64,000 nt of DNA from Alkalibacillus flavidus. Its GTDB lineage: Bacteria > Bacillota > Bacilli > Bacillales > Alkalibacillaceae. The notes beneath the pieces were generated by a model. The model did not search any database. It was not told the origin of the DNA and worked only from the letters and a program-made list of their open reading frames with translations. Shown here piece by piece: positions 7,463 through 15,537 of the stretch (positions within the stretch are counted from its first letter, which is position 1; each line of letters starts with the position of its first letter). The DNA lies in assembly GCF_040545925.1 (NCBI RefSeq), contig NZ_JBEPMX010000009.1, positions 58,731 through 122,730 of the forward strand, in the 5' to 3' direction. Both the position numbers and the translations under genes were made by a program.

Positions 7463-8110
7463 GTGAGCTCAGAACAGACACCGTTCATCGCTGTTGAAGG
7501 ACCAATTGGCGTTGGCAAAACGTCTTTGTCTAATAAAATTGCAACGCACTTTTATTTTCATTTATTAAAAGAAATCGTCGAGGAAAATCCGTTTTTAGGG
7601 AAATTCTACGATAATATCGAAGAGTGGAGTTTTCAAACGGAGATGTTTTTCTTATGCAATCGGTTTAAACAACTCGAAGATATTGAGAAGCATTATTTAA
7701 ATGAAGGAAAGCCTGTCGTATCGGATTATCATATTATGAAAAACATGATTTTCGCGAAACGTACACTTAAGCCAGAACAATATAAGAAGTATGAGCAAAT
7801 CTTTGATATTTTAACGACGGATTTAGCCAAGCCGAATGTCATGATCTACATTCATGCCAGTCTGGATACGTTATTAAAGCGAATCGAAAAACGTGGCCGT
7901 GAAGTCGAACAAAATATTCAAGCCGATTATTTACAACAATTATCCGATGATTATGAAGCATTTATGAACCATTTCGAACAACAAAATCCAGATATCCCGG
8001 TCATCCGTATTAATGGCGATGAAGTTGATTTTATAGAACATCAATCGGATCTAGACGATATCTTAACAACCATTAAAGAACATATTAATAAAGGAGAAGT
8101 CATCTCATGA
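7463..8110 (+). CDS. dgk: Deoxynucleoside kinase (deoxyguanosine kinase-like)
   Basis: A 215-residue kinase of the dNK/thymidine kinase-2 superfamily with the P-loop GPIGVGKTS near residue 13, the substrate motif EENPFLGKFYDN, and the LID motif KRGREVEQ. It phosphorylates deoxypurine nucleosides in the salvage pathway. The GTG start at 7463 follows GGAGGAATCTCA. It overlaps the next kinase gene by four bases (ATGA), so the two are translationally coupled, as for dgk-dck near serS in Bacillus subtilis. The pair is transcribed against the direction of replication, unlike most neighbours. Confidence 0.9.
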   Translation: MSSEQTPFIAVEGPIGVGKTSLSNKIATHFYFHLLKEIVEENPFLGKFYDNIEEWSFQTEMFFLCNRFKQLEDIEKHYLNEGKPVVSDYHIMKNMIFAKRTLKPEQYKKYEQIFDILTTDLAKPNVMIYIHASLDTLLKRIEKRGREVEQNIQADYLQQLSDDYEAFMNHFEQQNPDIPVIRINGDEVDFIEHQSDLDDILTTIKEHINKGEVIS

Positions 8111-8778
8111 GCAACATTAATCAATACGGCATTCCGAAAGATGCAGTCATTACCGTAGCAGGAACGGTCGGCGTCGGCAAATCGACAATGACGAAAACAT
8201 TAGCCAATGCGATCGGTTTCCGTACATCTTATGAAAAGGTCGAAAACAACCCTTATTTAGATAAGTTTTATAACGATTTCGAACGTTGGAGTTTTCACCT
8301 GCAAATTTACTTTTTAGCTGAACGATTTAAAGAACAAAAACGCATTTTCGAATACGGGGGTGGGTTCATTCAAGACCGTTCCGTTTATGAAGATACAGGG
8401 ATCTTTGCGAAAATGCACTATGATAAAGGGACGATGACACCGACAGATTACAATACGTATAAACATTTATTCGATTCGATGGTGATGACTCCTTATTTCC
8501 CTCATCCAGACTTACTTATTTATTTAGAGGGACCGTTTGAAGATGTCTTAGATCGAATTAAAAACCGCGGACGTGAAATGGAGCAAGAAACGCCAGTTGA
8601 TTATTGGCGCGAAATGTACGACCGGTATGAAGAATGGATTAATAACTTCAATACATGCCCTGTGATGCGAATTAACATCAATGATTACGATCTCTTAAAT
8701 CCAGATACGTCAGTCGAACCCATTCTCGAACGCATCGGTAATCATATTCAAACATCTAGACAATATATTAAATCATAA
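8107..8778 (+). CDS. dck: Deoxynucleoside kinase (deoxyadenosine/deoxycytidine kinase-like)
   Basis: A 223-residue paralogue of the preceding kinase, with the P-loop GTVGVGKST, the motif ENNPYLDKFYNDFERWSFHLQ, the DRS motif in IQDRSVYED and the LID segment KNRGREMEQ. It salvages deoxyadenosine and deoxycytidine by ATP-dependent 5' phosphorylation. The tract GAGHL-like ERWSFHLQIYFL is typical of the dAK/dCK branch. It starts inside the stop codon of the upstream gene and ends at a strong bidirectional terminator. Confidence 0.9.
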   Translation: MSNINQYGIPKDAVITVAGTVGVGKSTMTKTLANAIGFRTSYEKVENNPYLDKFYNDFERWSFHLQIYFLAERFKEQKRIFEYGGGFIQDRSVYEDTGIFAKMHYDKGTMTPTDYNTYKHLFDSMVMTPYFPHPDLLIYLEGPFEDVLDRIKNRGREMEQETPVDYWREMYDRYEEWINNFNTCPVMRININDYDLLNPDTSVEPILERIGNHIQTSRQYIKS

Positions 8779-8779
8779 T

Positions 8780-8820
8780 CAAAAGGCGCTATACGTTAGT
8801 CGACGTATAGCGCCTTTTTA
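8780..8820. terminator. Bidirectional terminator between dck and bactofilin gene
   Basis: AAAAGGCGCTATACGT pairs with ACGTATAGCGCCTTTT around a six-base loop. The A/T flanks let it work on both strands for the convergent genes. Confidence 0.9.
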
Positions 8821-9213
8821 TGAAGCATGTTCCGTTTCATCTTGGTTTTGTGATTGGTTTGACGACTGATGATCTCGCATATGGCTATGGCCGGTAAAGC
8901 GACCACCTTCTTCAATGACGAATACCCCCATGGTGATATCGCCATCGACGACACCTGTTGATTGGATCGTTAAGGTGCCTGACGCGTGGACATTTCCGTG
9001 AATATGACCGGACACCGTCACATCACGACCATGAACATCTGCTTCAAGATGGCCACTTGCTCCTACTTCTAAATCGCCTTCACAATAAATATCACCTTTA
9101 AGCGATCCATCAATACGCACGCTTGCTTGTGACTTAATTTGCCCTTCAACTGACGTTCCAGCACCAATGACAGTATCGACTTGGCTCACTTGTTTATCTT
9201 GTTTCGAAAACAT
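8818..9213 (-). CDS. Bactofilin (polymer-forming cytoskeletal protein)
   Basis: A 131-residue protein with a short disordered N-terminus, a central beta-helix of glycine-rich repeats at about 20-110 (VIGAGTSVEGQIKS, IDGSLKGDIYCEG, VSGHIHGNVHASG) and a polar Ser/Gln/His tail. This is the bactofilin (DUF583, CcmA) fold, which self-assembles without nucleotides and often localises cell-wall hydrolases. It is 14 bp downstream of an M23 peptidase gene on the same strand, a pairing seen in many bacteria. Its stop codon lies in the bidirectional terminator. Confidence 0.9.
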   Translation of the reverse strand: MFSKQDKQVSQVDTVIGAGTSVEGQIKSQASVRIDGSLKGDIYCEGDLEVGASGHLEADVHGRDVTVSGHIHGNVHASGTLTIQSTGVVDGDITMGVFVIEEGGRFTGHSHMRDHQSSNQSQNQDETEHAS

Positions 9214-9227
9214 TCACTCTACCACCT

Positions 9228-10160
9228 TTAGTCATTTAATACACGTTGTAAAAACGTCATATAAGGATACGGATCAATCGTTTCCCCGTTATTAAATACT
9301 TCATAATGTAAATGAACCCCTGTACTGCGTCCTGTTGAGCCCATAAGGCCAATAAGATCACCTTGTTCAACCGATTGGCCCTCTTCGACATCTATATCAG
9401 CTAAATGAGCGTATTTCGTTTCATAAGTATTAGGGTGATCAATTTCGACCGATAAGCCATAACCACCATCACGACCAGCTAATGTGACGGTCCCATCAGC
9501 TGCTGCATAAATTTCTGTGCCCCAGTCATCTGCCAAGTCCAATCCACTATGAAACGATTCTGCATATGTAAAAGGATCTTCTCGCGTGCCAAATTCTGAT
9601 GTAATTCGATCGGTATCAGCTGGCCATTCAATCGGAACCGTTTTTAAATCTGAACGCACCTCATCTAATTCCGACACTGCCTTTTCATAACGTTCGAGTA
9701 ATGAAGAACCCGTATCAGATAAACGAGCTAATTCAATTGTTTCTGAATTCTCCTCGTGAGTTGATTCGTTAATCGCTAACTCGATACCACCTTGGGGACC
9801 ATCCTCATCGACGGGTGGAATATCCGACGGTTCTAATGCCGTAATCATTTCACTGATTTGTGTTTCTAGTTGGGATAATTCAACTAAATCCGATTCAATT
9901 TTCTCATGTTCTTCTTCAAACGTTTCAATGTTGGTTCGTTGTGCTGTAATCGTTCCTTCTTGTTCGTTAATTTTCTCTTGTAACGCTTGATTGTCAGCTG
10001 ATAATTGGTTGAGCATCGTGAGGGTCACTGTGACACTCACAGCTAAGACAAACACAATGGCAATCGCACTGAAAGCGACTATTTTATGTAGTGAAAAACG
10101 TTTTACCTGCTGATCGGTTTCAGACATGATTAAAATACGCCAACGATGATGCCGCTTCAT
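9228..10160 (-). CDS. Membrane-anchored M23 metallopeptidase
   Basis: A 310-residue protein. A cytoplasmic stretch of about 25 residues precedes one membrane segment (about 27-52), then comes a coiled coil (55-110), an acidic linker and a C-terminal LytM/M23 domain (about 200-300). Zinc ligands are visible: the His/Asp of FHSGLDLA and the HLH of GVHLHYE. It would cut peptidoglycan cross-bridges or act as a septal or spore-related endopeptidase at the outer membrane face. The adjacent bactofilin gene suggests the two work together, with the bactofilin scaffold positioning the enzyme. The catalytic residues look intact. Confidence 0.88.
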   Translation of the reverse strand: MKRHHRWRILIMSETDQQVKRFSLHKIVAFSAIAIVFVLAVSVTVTLTMLNQLSADNQALQEKINEQEGTITAQRTNIETFEEEHEKIESDLVELSQLETQISEMITALEPSDIPPVDEDGPQGGIELAINESTHEENSETIELARLSDTGSSLLERYEKAVSELDEVRSDLKTVPIEWPADTDRITSEFGTREDPFTYAESFHSGLDLADDWGTEIYAAADGTVTLAGRDGGYGLSVEIDHPNTYETKYAHLADIDVEEGQSVEQGDLIGLMGSTGRSTGVHLHYEVFNNGETIDPYPYMTFLQRVLND

Positions 10161-10270
10161 ACCAAACGAAACCTACCTTTAATCATAAAATATTGTTAGA
10201 ATTTTCTTTCAACTTATAATGATATAAAAAAAATGGCTACGTTAATGTAACCACTGGCTTAAAATAATTA

Positions 10271-10363
10271 TGGCGGAGGAGGAGGGATTCGAACCCCCGC
10301 GGGGCGTAAACCCCCTGGCGGTTTTCAAGACCGCTCCCTTCAGCCAGACTTGGGTACTCCTCC
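10271..10363 (-). tRNA. tRNA-Ser (anticodon UGA)
   Basis: The 93-nt minus-strand sequence folds into a class II tRNA. It has the acceptor stem GGAGGAG/CTCCTCC, anticodon loop CTTGAAA giving UGA, a long variable arm, the T loop GTTCGAATC and an encoded CCA end. It lies upstream of the serS region as in Bacillus subtilis. Confidence 0.95.
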
Positions 10364-10612
10364 GTGAACTCACAAAACAAAATATATCACATGGTTCGAC
10401 GTTATGCAAGGTGTTTTGTGAAAAAGTTTTATATTTTTTATCTTGCCGTCTTTATGACGCATTTCGTCGACCAACGATTGTTAGTATACCACAGCTTCTA
10501 AATAATTATAAAGAGGAAATTCAAAAAAATCTTAGCGAAATTTATATTCTTAATGTTCTAACAAATTAGGAAGGTGATAGAGTTTTGTTGAACGATTTAT
10601 AGAACAAATAAA
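10364..10612. other. Intergenic stretch without recognised gene
   Basis: AT-rich sequence between tRNA-Ser and the repeat element at 10613. It presumably contains the tRNA promoter on the minus strand, but no clear -35/-10 pair or coding frame could be identified. Confidence 0.4.
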
Positions 10613-10892
10613 GAGCTTGAGACAAAAAACCTCATAAAAGAAAACCCGAACGTTTTATTGAAAAATAAAACGTTCGGGTTTTCTGCTTGAATCTCGCTCC
10701 ATCAAAACGCTTCGCTTTCCGCGGGCACGACTCAAGCCTCCTCAGCCCAAAAGCGGGGCTTGTGGGATCTTGAGACTCGTGCTGTTCCCGCAGGAGTCTG
10801 CGCATTTTGATTCCGCTTCATAAGTGCTTAACTGTTATGGCGCTCAAACATTCGTCTTTTGAACAATTGAATATACTTCTGTCCCAGCCTCT
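10613..10892. repeat. MITE-like interspersed palindromic repeat, copy 1
   Basis: A 280-bp non-coding element. The ends are imperfect inverted repeats (GAGCTTGAGACAAAA at 10613 and the complement of GAGGCTGGGACAGAA at 10892). It contains a 19-bp perfect stem (10641-10682) and a GC-rich core at about 10690-10815. In reverse orientation the core matches the core of the repeat at 33.9 kb: CGCTTTCCGCGGGCACG and CTCGTGCTGTTCCCGCAGGA are shared. It lies between serS and tRNA-Ser. No transposase is present, so it could only be mobilised in trans, if at all. Confidence 0.75.
10641..10682. terminator. Strong hairpin, likely terminator of serS, inside repeat copy 1
   Basis: AAAACCCGAACGTTTTATT pairs perfectly with its complement around GAA. 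T runs on both strands make it a plausible bidirectional terminator. Confidence 0.7.
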
Positions 10893-10921
10893 GATCATTC
10901 ACCATCTGTAGTTTAAGTTAA

Positions 10922-12199
10922 TTATTGACCAATGCGTTCCACATTGCCCATATAAGGCTTCAATACCTCTGGAACCGTAACAGAGCCATCGTCGTTTTGA
11001 TAGTTCTCTAAAATAGCTGCAACTGTTCGACCAACAGCGACGCCAGAACCATTTAAAGTATGCATGTATTCTGGCTTACCATTTGCTTCACGACGAAAAC
11101 GTAAACCGGCACGTCTCGCTTGGAAGTCTTCAAAGTTCGAACAAGATGAAATTTCGCGATACGTTTCATAACTCGGGATCCATACTTCGATATCGTATTT
11201 CTTAGCCGCTGTGAAGCCTAAATCACCTGTACACATATTCATGACACGGTACGGTAATTTTAGTTGCTGTAAGACTTCTTCTGCGTCGTTTGTGAGCGAC
11301 TCTAACGTGTCATAAGATTCTTCAGGTTTTACAAGTTGAACGAGTTCGACTTTATTGAATTGGTGCTGACGAATTAATCCACGTGTATCACGGCCAGCTG
11401 AGCCCGCTTCACTCCTGAAGTTTGTACTAAACGCTGTGAATTTCTTCGGCAGGTCGTCACCCGATAAGATCTCATCACGATGATAGTTTGTCACAGGCAC
11501 TTCTGCTGTCGGAATTAAGAAATAATCCCATTCTTCTAGTTTGAACACATCTTCTCCAAACTTCGGAAGCTGACCTGTTCCGGTTAGACTATCACGATTA
11601 ACGATTTGTGGTGGCATCATTTCTTCATATCCGTGACGATCAGCATGCAAGTCCATCATAAAGTTAATTAATGCGCGTTCTAAGCGAGCGCCAAGCCCTT
11701 TGTAAAATGCAAAACGGCTACCCGTTACTTTTGAGGCGCGTTCAAAATCAATAATGCCTAACTCATCAGCAACATCCCAATGGGGTTTTACATCAAAATC
11801 AAATGTCGGCACCTCGCCCCACTGTCTCACTTCAACATTGTCGTCTTCTGTTTCACCAATTGGGACTGACTCATGTGGCACATTTGGAATCGAAAGCATT
11901 AACTGATTTAATTTCGTCTCAACTTCATTGAGTTCATTGTCGATCTCTTTAATGCGATCGCCGACTTCACGCATTTCTTGAATTAAATGATCCGCATCTT
12001 CTTTGTTTTTCTTCAGCTGCGAAATTTCTTTTGAAACCTCATTACGGCGCGCCTTTAATTCTTCAGATTCTTGGATGTAGCGACGACGCTTTTCGTCCCA
12101 ATCAAGAAATTGATCAAGATCCGTTAAATCTTCTCCTCGGTTTTGCATCTTTTGTTTCACGTCATCAAAATTGTCTCGTAAAAACTTCATGTCTAACAT
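10922..12199 (-). CDS. serS: Seryl-tRNA synthetase
   Basis: A 425-residue class II synthetase. The N-terminal antiparallel coiled coil (about 30-105, rich in Glu/Lys heptads) clamps the long variable arm of tRNA-Ser. The catalytic domain carries motif 2 in FRSEAGSAGRDTRGLIR and motif 3 in GSGVAVGRTVAAILE. It charges tRNA-Ser (and initially tRNA-Sec) with serine in the cytoplasm. A T-box leader upstream on the same strand indicates control by uncharged tRNA-Ser. A cognate tRNA-Ser(UGA) gene lies downstream. Length and start (MLDMKFLRDNF) agree with the family. Confidence 0.98.
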   Translation of the reverse strand: MLDMKFLRDNFDDVKQKMQNRGEDLTDLDQFLDWDEKRRRYIQESEELKARRNEVSKEISQLKKNKEDADHLIQEMREVGDRIKEIDNELNEVETKLNQLMLSIPNVPHESVPIGETEDDNVEVRQWGEVPTFDFDVKPHWDVADELGIIDFERASKVTGSRFAFYKGLGARLERALINFMMDLHADRHGYEEMMPPQIVNRDSLTGTGQLPKFGEDVFKLEEWDYFLIPTAEVPVTNYHRDEILSGDDLPKKFTAFSTNFRSEAGSAGRDTRGLIRQHQFNKVELVQLVKPEESYDTLESLTNDAEEVLQQLKLPYRVMNMCTGDLGFTAAKKYDIEVWIPSYETYREISSCSNFEDFQARRAGLRFRREANGKPEYMHTLNGSGVAVGRTVAAILENYQNDDGSVTVPEVLKPYMGNVERIGQ

Positions 12200-12239
12200 T
12201 GCAAAGACCTCCTTCGTTTTATAACCCTATTGATTTTGT

Positions 12240-12490
12240 TTGGGCAAATAAAAAACGCCCCTTTACTACTGATGCAGTAAAGGGACGAGTTGAACCCGCG
12301 TTGCCACCCTTGTTGAAGGTTTACCTTCCAACTTTGACAGTGGTAACGGTACTGTTTCCGGGTTCGCTTACTTTATTTCGGCTCACCTGCTCCAGGATGG
12401 ATTCACAGACGGTTTATACTAGTTCACAGCAACCACTAGCTCTCTGAGATAAACGCAATCTGTTACTAAGTCCTTTCGGTGCATTTCAAA
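12240..12490 (-). promoter_or_regulatory. T-box riboswitch upstream of serS
   Basis: On the minus strand the conserved T-box AGGGTGGCAACGCGGG lies at about 12294-12309, followed by a terminator stem (CCCTTTACTGC / GCAGTAAAGGG, 12253-12284) with a T run. Upstream is a Stem I-like region with an AGAGAGCTAGTGG segment. A serine codon TCC (complement of 12399-12401, after GTGAA) is the likely specifier, although its exact register was judged by eye. Uncharged tRNA-Ser would stabilise the antiterminator and switch serS on. Confidence 0.93.
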
Positions 12491-12523
12491 CGTATTGTTA
12501 TAGCCATTAATATACCTTATCTG

Positions 12524-13111
12524 TTAAACAGATGCAAGTTTTGATTGTTCCACCATATCGATAAAATAAGCCATAAGGCGATGATCATCCGTTAATTCTG
12601 GGTGAAAAGCGGTGGCTAAATAATGATCTTGTTTCGCAGCGACGATTTTGTCATCATAAGTCGCTAACACCTCTGTATCATTCCCGACTTCCATAATAAA
12701 AGGTGCACGAATAAACACAGCCTCAAAATCCTCTGCAACCCCTTTTATATCAAGCGGTGCTTCAAAACTTTGTTTCTGACGACCAAATGCGTTACGGGCA
12801 ACGGTCATATTCATTAAACCTAAATGGTTGTCGGCATCGTTTTCAATTTGTGTTGCAAGTAAAATAAGACCCGCACACGTCCCGAACATCGGTTTACCTG
12901 CTTGACCAAATTGTACGAGCGCATCGAAAAATTCATACCGATCGATTAAACGGCGCATCGTCGTGCTTTCGCCACCTGGTAACACTAAACCATCAATATC
13001 GCTTAATTGTTCTGTCTTTTTAATCAGTACAGCATCGTGACCACAAGCTTCAATCGATTTCATATGTTCTCGAAAAGCGCCTTGCAATCCTAATACTCCA
13101 ATTGTAGCCAT
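12524..13111 (-). CDS. pdxT: Pyridoxal 5'-phosphate synthase glutaminase subunit
   Basis: A 195-residue class I glutamine amidotransferase. It has the nucleophile Cys in MFGTCAGLILLA, the PGGESTTMRRL oxyanion segment and the catalytic His/Glu in TAFHPEL. It hydrolyses glutamine and channels ammonia to PdxS for deoxyxylulose-independent vitamin B6 synthesis. The gene is 12 bp downstream of pdxS on the same strand, as in Bacillus subtilis yaaD-yaaE. All catalytic residues are present. Confidence 0.97.
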   Translation of the reverse strand: MATIGVLGLQGAFREHMKSIEACGHDAVLIKKTEQLSDIDGLVLPGGESTTMRRLIDRYEFFDALVQFGQAGKPMFGTCAGLILLATQIENDADNHLGLMNMTVARNAFGRQKQSFEAPLDIKGVAEDFEAVFIRAPFIMEVGNDTEVLATYDDKIVAAKQDHYLATAFHPELTDDHRLMAYFIDMVEQSKLASV

Positions 13112-13123
13112 GATAATTCCCCT

Positions 13124-14008
13124 TTATTCACTACGATCTTGCATACGATCATAGCCTTCAAGCGTTGACGTTTCAAGACCTGGCATTGCTGTCCCAAGAT
13201 CTTTAGACAGTTTTGCGATTAGTTCATAGTCTTGATAATGTGTTGTTGCCTCAACGATTGAGCGTGCGAATTTCTCTGGATTATTTGATTTGAAAATACC
13301 AGATCCGACAAACACACCATCAGCTCCTAATTCCATCATAAGCGCCGCGTCAGACGGTGTTGCAATACCACCTGCTGCAAAGTTGACGACTGGCAGACGA
13401 CCCTCTTCTTGGACTTGTAATAGTAACTCATACGGAGCGCCAGTTTCTTTTGCATAGACCATTAATTCGTCCTTCGCCATACTCTGTACCTGACGAATTT
13501 GCGTCTGAACTTCACGCATGTGACGAACCGCTTCAACGATATTTCCTGTGCCTGGCTCACCTTTCGTCCGTAACATCGATGCCCCTTCGCCAATACGGCG
13601 TAACGCTTCACCTAAGTTACGGCAACCACATACGAATGGAACCGTGTAGTCATTTTTATCAATGTGATAAATATCATCTGCTGGCGTTAACACTTCACTT
13701 TCGTCAATGTAATCTGCTCCCATCGCTTCAAGGACACGAGCTTCAACAATATGACCAATACGTGCTTTAGCCATCACAGGAATGCTCACAGCGTTTAACA
13801 CTTCTTCCGTTACAGTAGGATCAGCCATGCGAGCGACACCACCTGCTGCACGAATATCAGATGGCACACGTTCTAACGCCATAACAGCGACTGCCCCTGC
13901 GTTTTCAGCAATTTTAGCCTGCTCAGCATTGATGACGTCCATAATGACGCCACCTTTTTGCATCTCTGCCATTCCTCGTTTCACACGATCTGTACCGACT
14001 TTTGACAT
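13124..14008 (-). CDS. pdxS: Pyridoxal 5'-phosphate synthase synthase subunit
   Basis: A 294-residue TIM-barrel protein, normal length for PdxS. Signature segments are KRGMAEMQKGGVIMDV at the N-terminus, VMAKARIGHIVEARVLEAMG around the active-site lysine, and NFAAGGIATPSDAALMMELG in the phosphate site. It condenses ribose 5-phosphate, glyceraldehyde 3-phosphate and ammonia into PLP, assembling as a dodecamer with PdxT. It sits between dacA and pdxT, the same order as in Bacillus, and is likely transcribed with pdxT. Confidence 0.98.
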   Translation of the reverse strand: MSKVGTDRVKRGMAEMQKGGVIMDVINAEQAKIAENAGAVAVMALERVPSDIRAAGGVARMADPTVTEEVLNAVSIPVMAKARIGHIVEARVLEAMGADYIDESEVLTPADDIYHIDKNDYTVPFVCGCRNLGEALRRIGEGASMLRTKGEPGTGNIVEAVRHMREVQTQIRQVQSMAKDELMVYAKETGAPYELLLQVQEEGRLPVVNFAAGGIATPSDAALMMELGADGVFVGSGIFKSNNPEKFARSIVEATTHYQDYELIAKLSKDLGTAMPGLETSTLEGYDRMQDRSE

Positions 14009-14036
14009 ACCTTACTCCCCCTAGATAATTTATCTA

Positions 14037-15359
14037 TTAAACAAAAATCCCTTTAATACTGTTAAATAAACCGACGAAGAAATCGCCAATCGCTTGTAGC
14101 ATCAACATGAACCAATTTGATTTTTCAACGCCATTTGATGTCACAACTGGAACAGATGTCGTTTCTTCTTCTGATACAATATTACCATAATCAAGCTCTC
14201 CGTCATATGTTAACACTAATTCACCGACTTCTAAACCATCTTCAACCAGCGCTTCAATCGCCCCATCATCATTTAAAACCTCATCATTAATGTTATAACT
14301 AACAGAATATAGATCTTCTTCACCTTCACGAACGATTGTCTCAATCGGTTCACTTGAAGCAATCTCGACTTCGTTTTCTTTACCTTTTACGACAGGCAAC
14401 GTCGACTCATCTTCAATTTGATGCCCCGCTTCAAACAATGTTTCACGTGAAAAATGACTAAAACCGTAATCTAATAGTTTCTGCGTTTCAGAAAAACGCT
14501 CTTCCACACTATTCGTTCGCATCACAACGGAAATTAAACGCGTACCATCGCGTTTCGCCGTCCCAGTAAACGTGTATCCCGCTAAATCCGTATGACCCGT
14601 TTTAAGACCATCCAAACCGTCATACGTGTACTGTGCAATATGTCCTGGCATTCCTGGGAGCATCCAGTTCCAGTTTAACATTTCATTGCCTTCGAACTCC
14701 TGCGTTGGCACACTTGATACTTCTAATGCTTCAGGATAATCCTTAATCAAATGATAAGCGAGCTTCGCCATCGACCTTGCTGAAATTAAGTTATTATCAT
14801 CAGGGTTTGTCCCTTCAGGATAATTCTCACCAAGACTACTATTATTCAACCCAGTCGAGTTCACAAATTGAGCATCTTGTAAGCCCATCTCCTCTGCTTT
14901 CTCATTCATCATTTTCACAAATTCGCCTTCAGAACCAGCAATTAATTCAGCTAATGCAATCGACGTCGCATTGTCAGAGTTAATTGCCATGGCATCATAT
15001 AATTCTTTCACTGTATATTCATGATCTAATCGTAATCCAACACCTGAAAACGCATTATTAGCTGAAATAGAATACGCATACTCACTTATTTCTGTTGTCG
15101 TATCCCAGCTAATTTCGCCATTTTCGATCGCTTCCCACACTAAATATTCTGTCATGACTTTTGTCATACTAGCTGGTGGAAGGGCGACATCCGAACTTTT
15201 CTCAAATAATATATCGCCTGTTTCAGCATCGACTAAAATCGCTGATTCAGCATCCACGTTAACTTCAGCATGTGCAGTCGTTACGCCCATAAACAGTGTA
15301 CTAACCATAAACACTAGTATGACAGCGAGGCGTACTAAGTATCTCTTTGTTTGTGTCAT
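14037..15359 (-). CDS. dacA: D-alanyl-D-alanine carboxypeptidase (PBP5-type)
   Basis: A 440-residue low-molecular-weight penicillin-binding protein with a signal peptide (about 1-31, cleavage after AHA). It has active-site motifs SMTK (Ser64, Lys67), SDN (128-130) and KTG (253-255), a C-terminal beta-rich domain and a terminal amphipathic anchor (WFMLMLQAIGDFFVGLF). It trims the terminal D-Ala from peptidoglycan pentapeptides at the outer membrane face. Bacillus subtilis has guaB and an rRNA operon between gyrA and dacA; here only an HD-GYP gene intervenes. The name refers to the carboxypeptidase, not diadenylate cyclase. Confidence 0.95.
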   Translation of the reverse strand: MTQTKRYLVRLAVILVFMVSTLFMGVTTAHAEVNVDAESAILVDAETGDILFEKSSDVALPPASMTKVMTEYLVWEAIENGEISWDTTTEISEYAYSISANNAFSGVGLRLDHEYTVKELYDAMAINSDNATSIALAELIAGSEGEFVKMMNEKAEEMGLQDAQFVNSTGLNNSSLGENYPEGTNPDDNNLISARSMAKLAYHLIKDYPEALEVSSVPTQEFEGNEMLNWNWMLPGMPGHIAQYTYDGLDGLKTGHTDLAGYTFTGTAKRDGTRLISVVMRTNSVEERFSETQKLLDYGFSHFSRETLFEAGHQIEDESTLPVVKGKENEVEIASSEPIETIVREGEEDLYSVSYNINDEVLNDDGAIEALVEDGLEVGELVLTYDGELDYGNIVSEEETTSVPVVTSNGVEKSNWFMLMLQAIGDFFVGLFNSIKGIFV

Positions 15360-15499
15360 TCTCGTTCCCCCATATGTTATTCATTCTATTAATCTCAGTA
15401 TTCGACGGTTCTTATTATACAATATTTTCAGCGCCACCACATCGCCAAAATCAAGAAAATTAAAAATGTGAAGATGGACTTAAACCTTATGACTCGCTA

Positions 15500-15537
15500 T
15501 AAAACAAAAGTCACTAGCTAATCACTAGCTAATGACT
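15500..15537 (-). terminator. Terminator after HD-GYP gene
   Basis: AGTCACTAGCTAA and TAGCTAATGACT form an 11-of-12 bp stem around TCAC. A T-rich tail follows on the minus strand. Confidence 0.75.

Noticed and set aside
10270..10569. Protein-coding ORF of 99 codons
   Set aside because: It is a reading of the tRNA-Ser gene on the opposite strand; the N-terminus MAEEEGFEPPRG is the well-known artefact of a serine tRNA.
12031..12447. Plus-strand ORF of 138 codons
   Set aside because: It covers the serS 5' end and the T-box leader on the other strand and has no RBS or family features.
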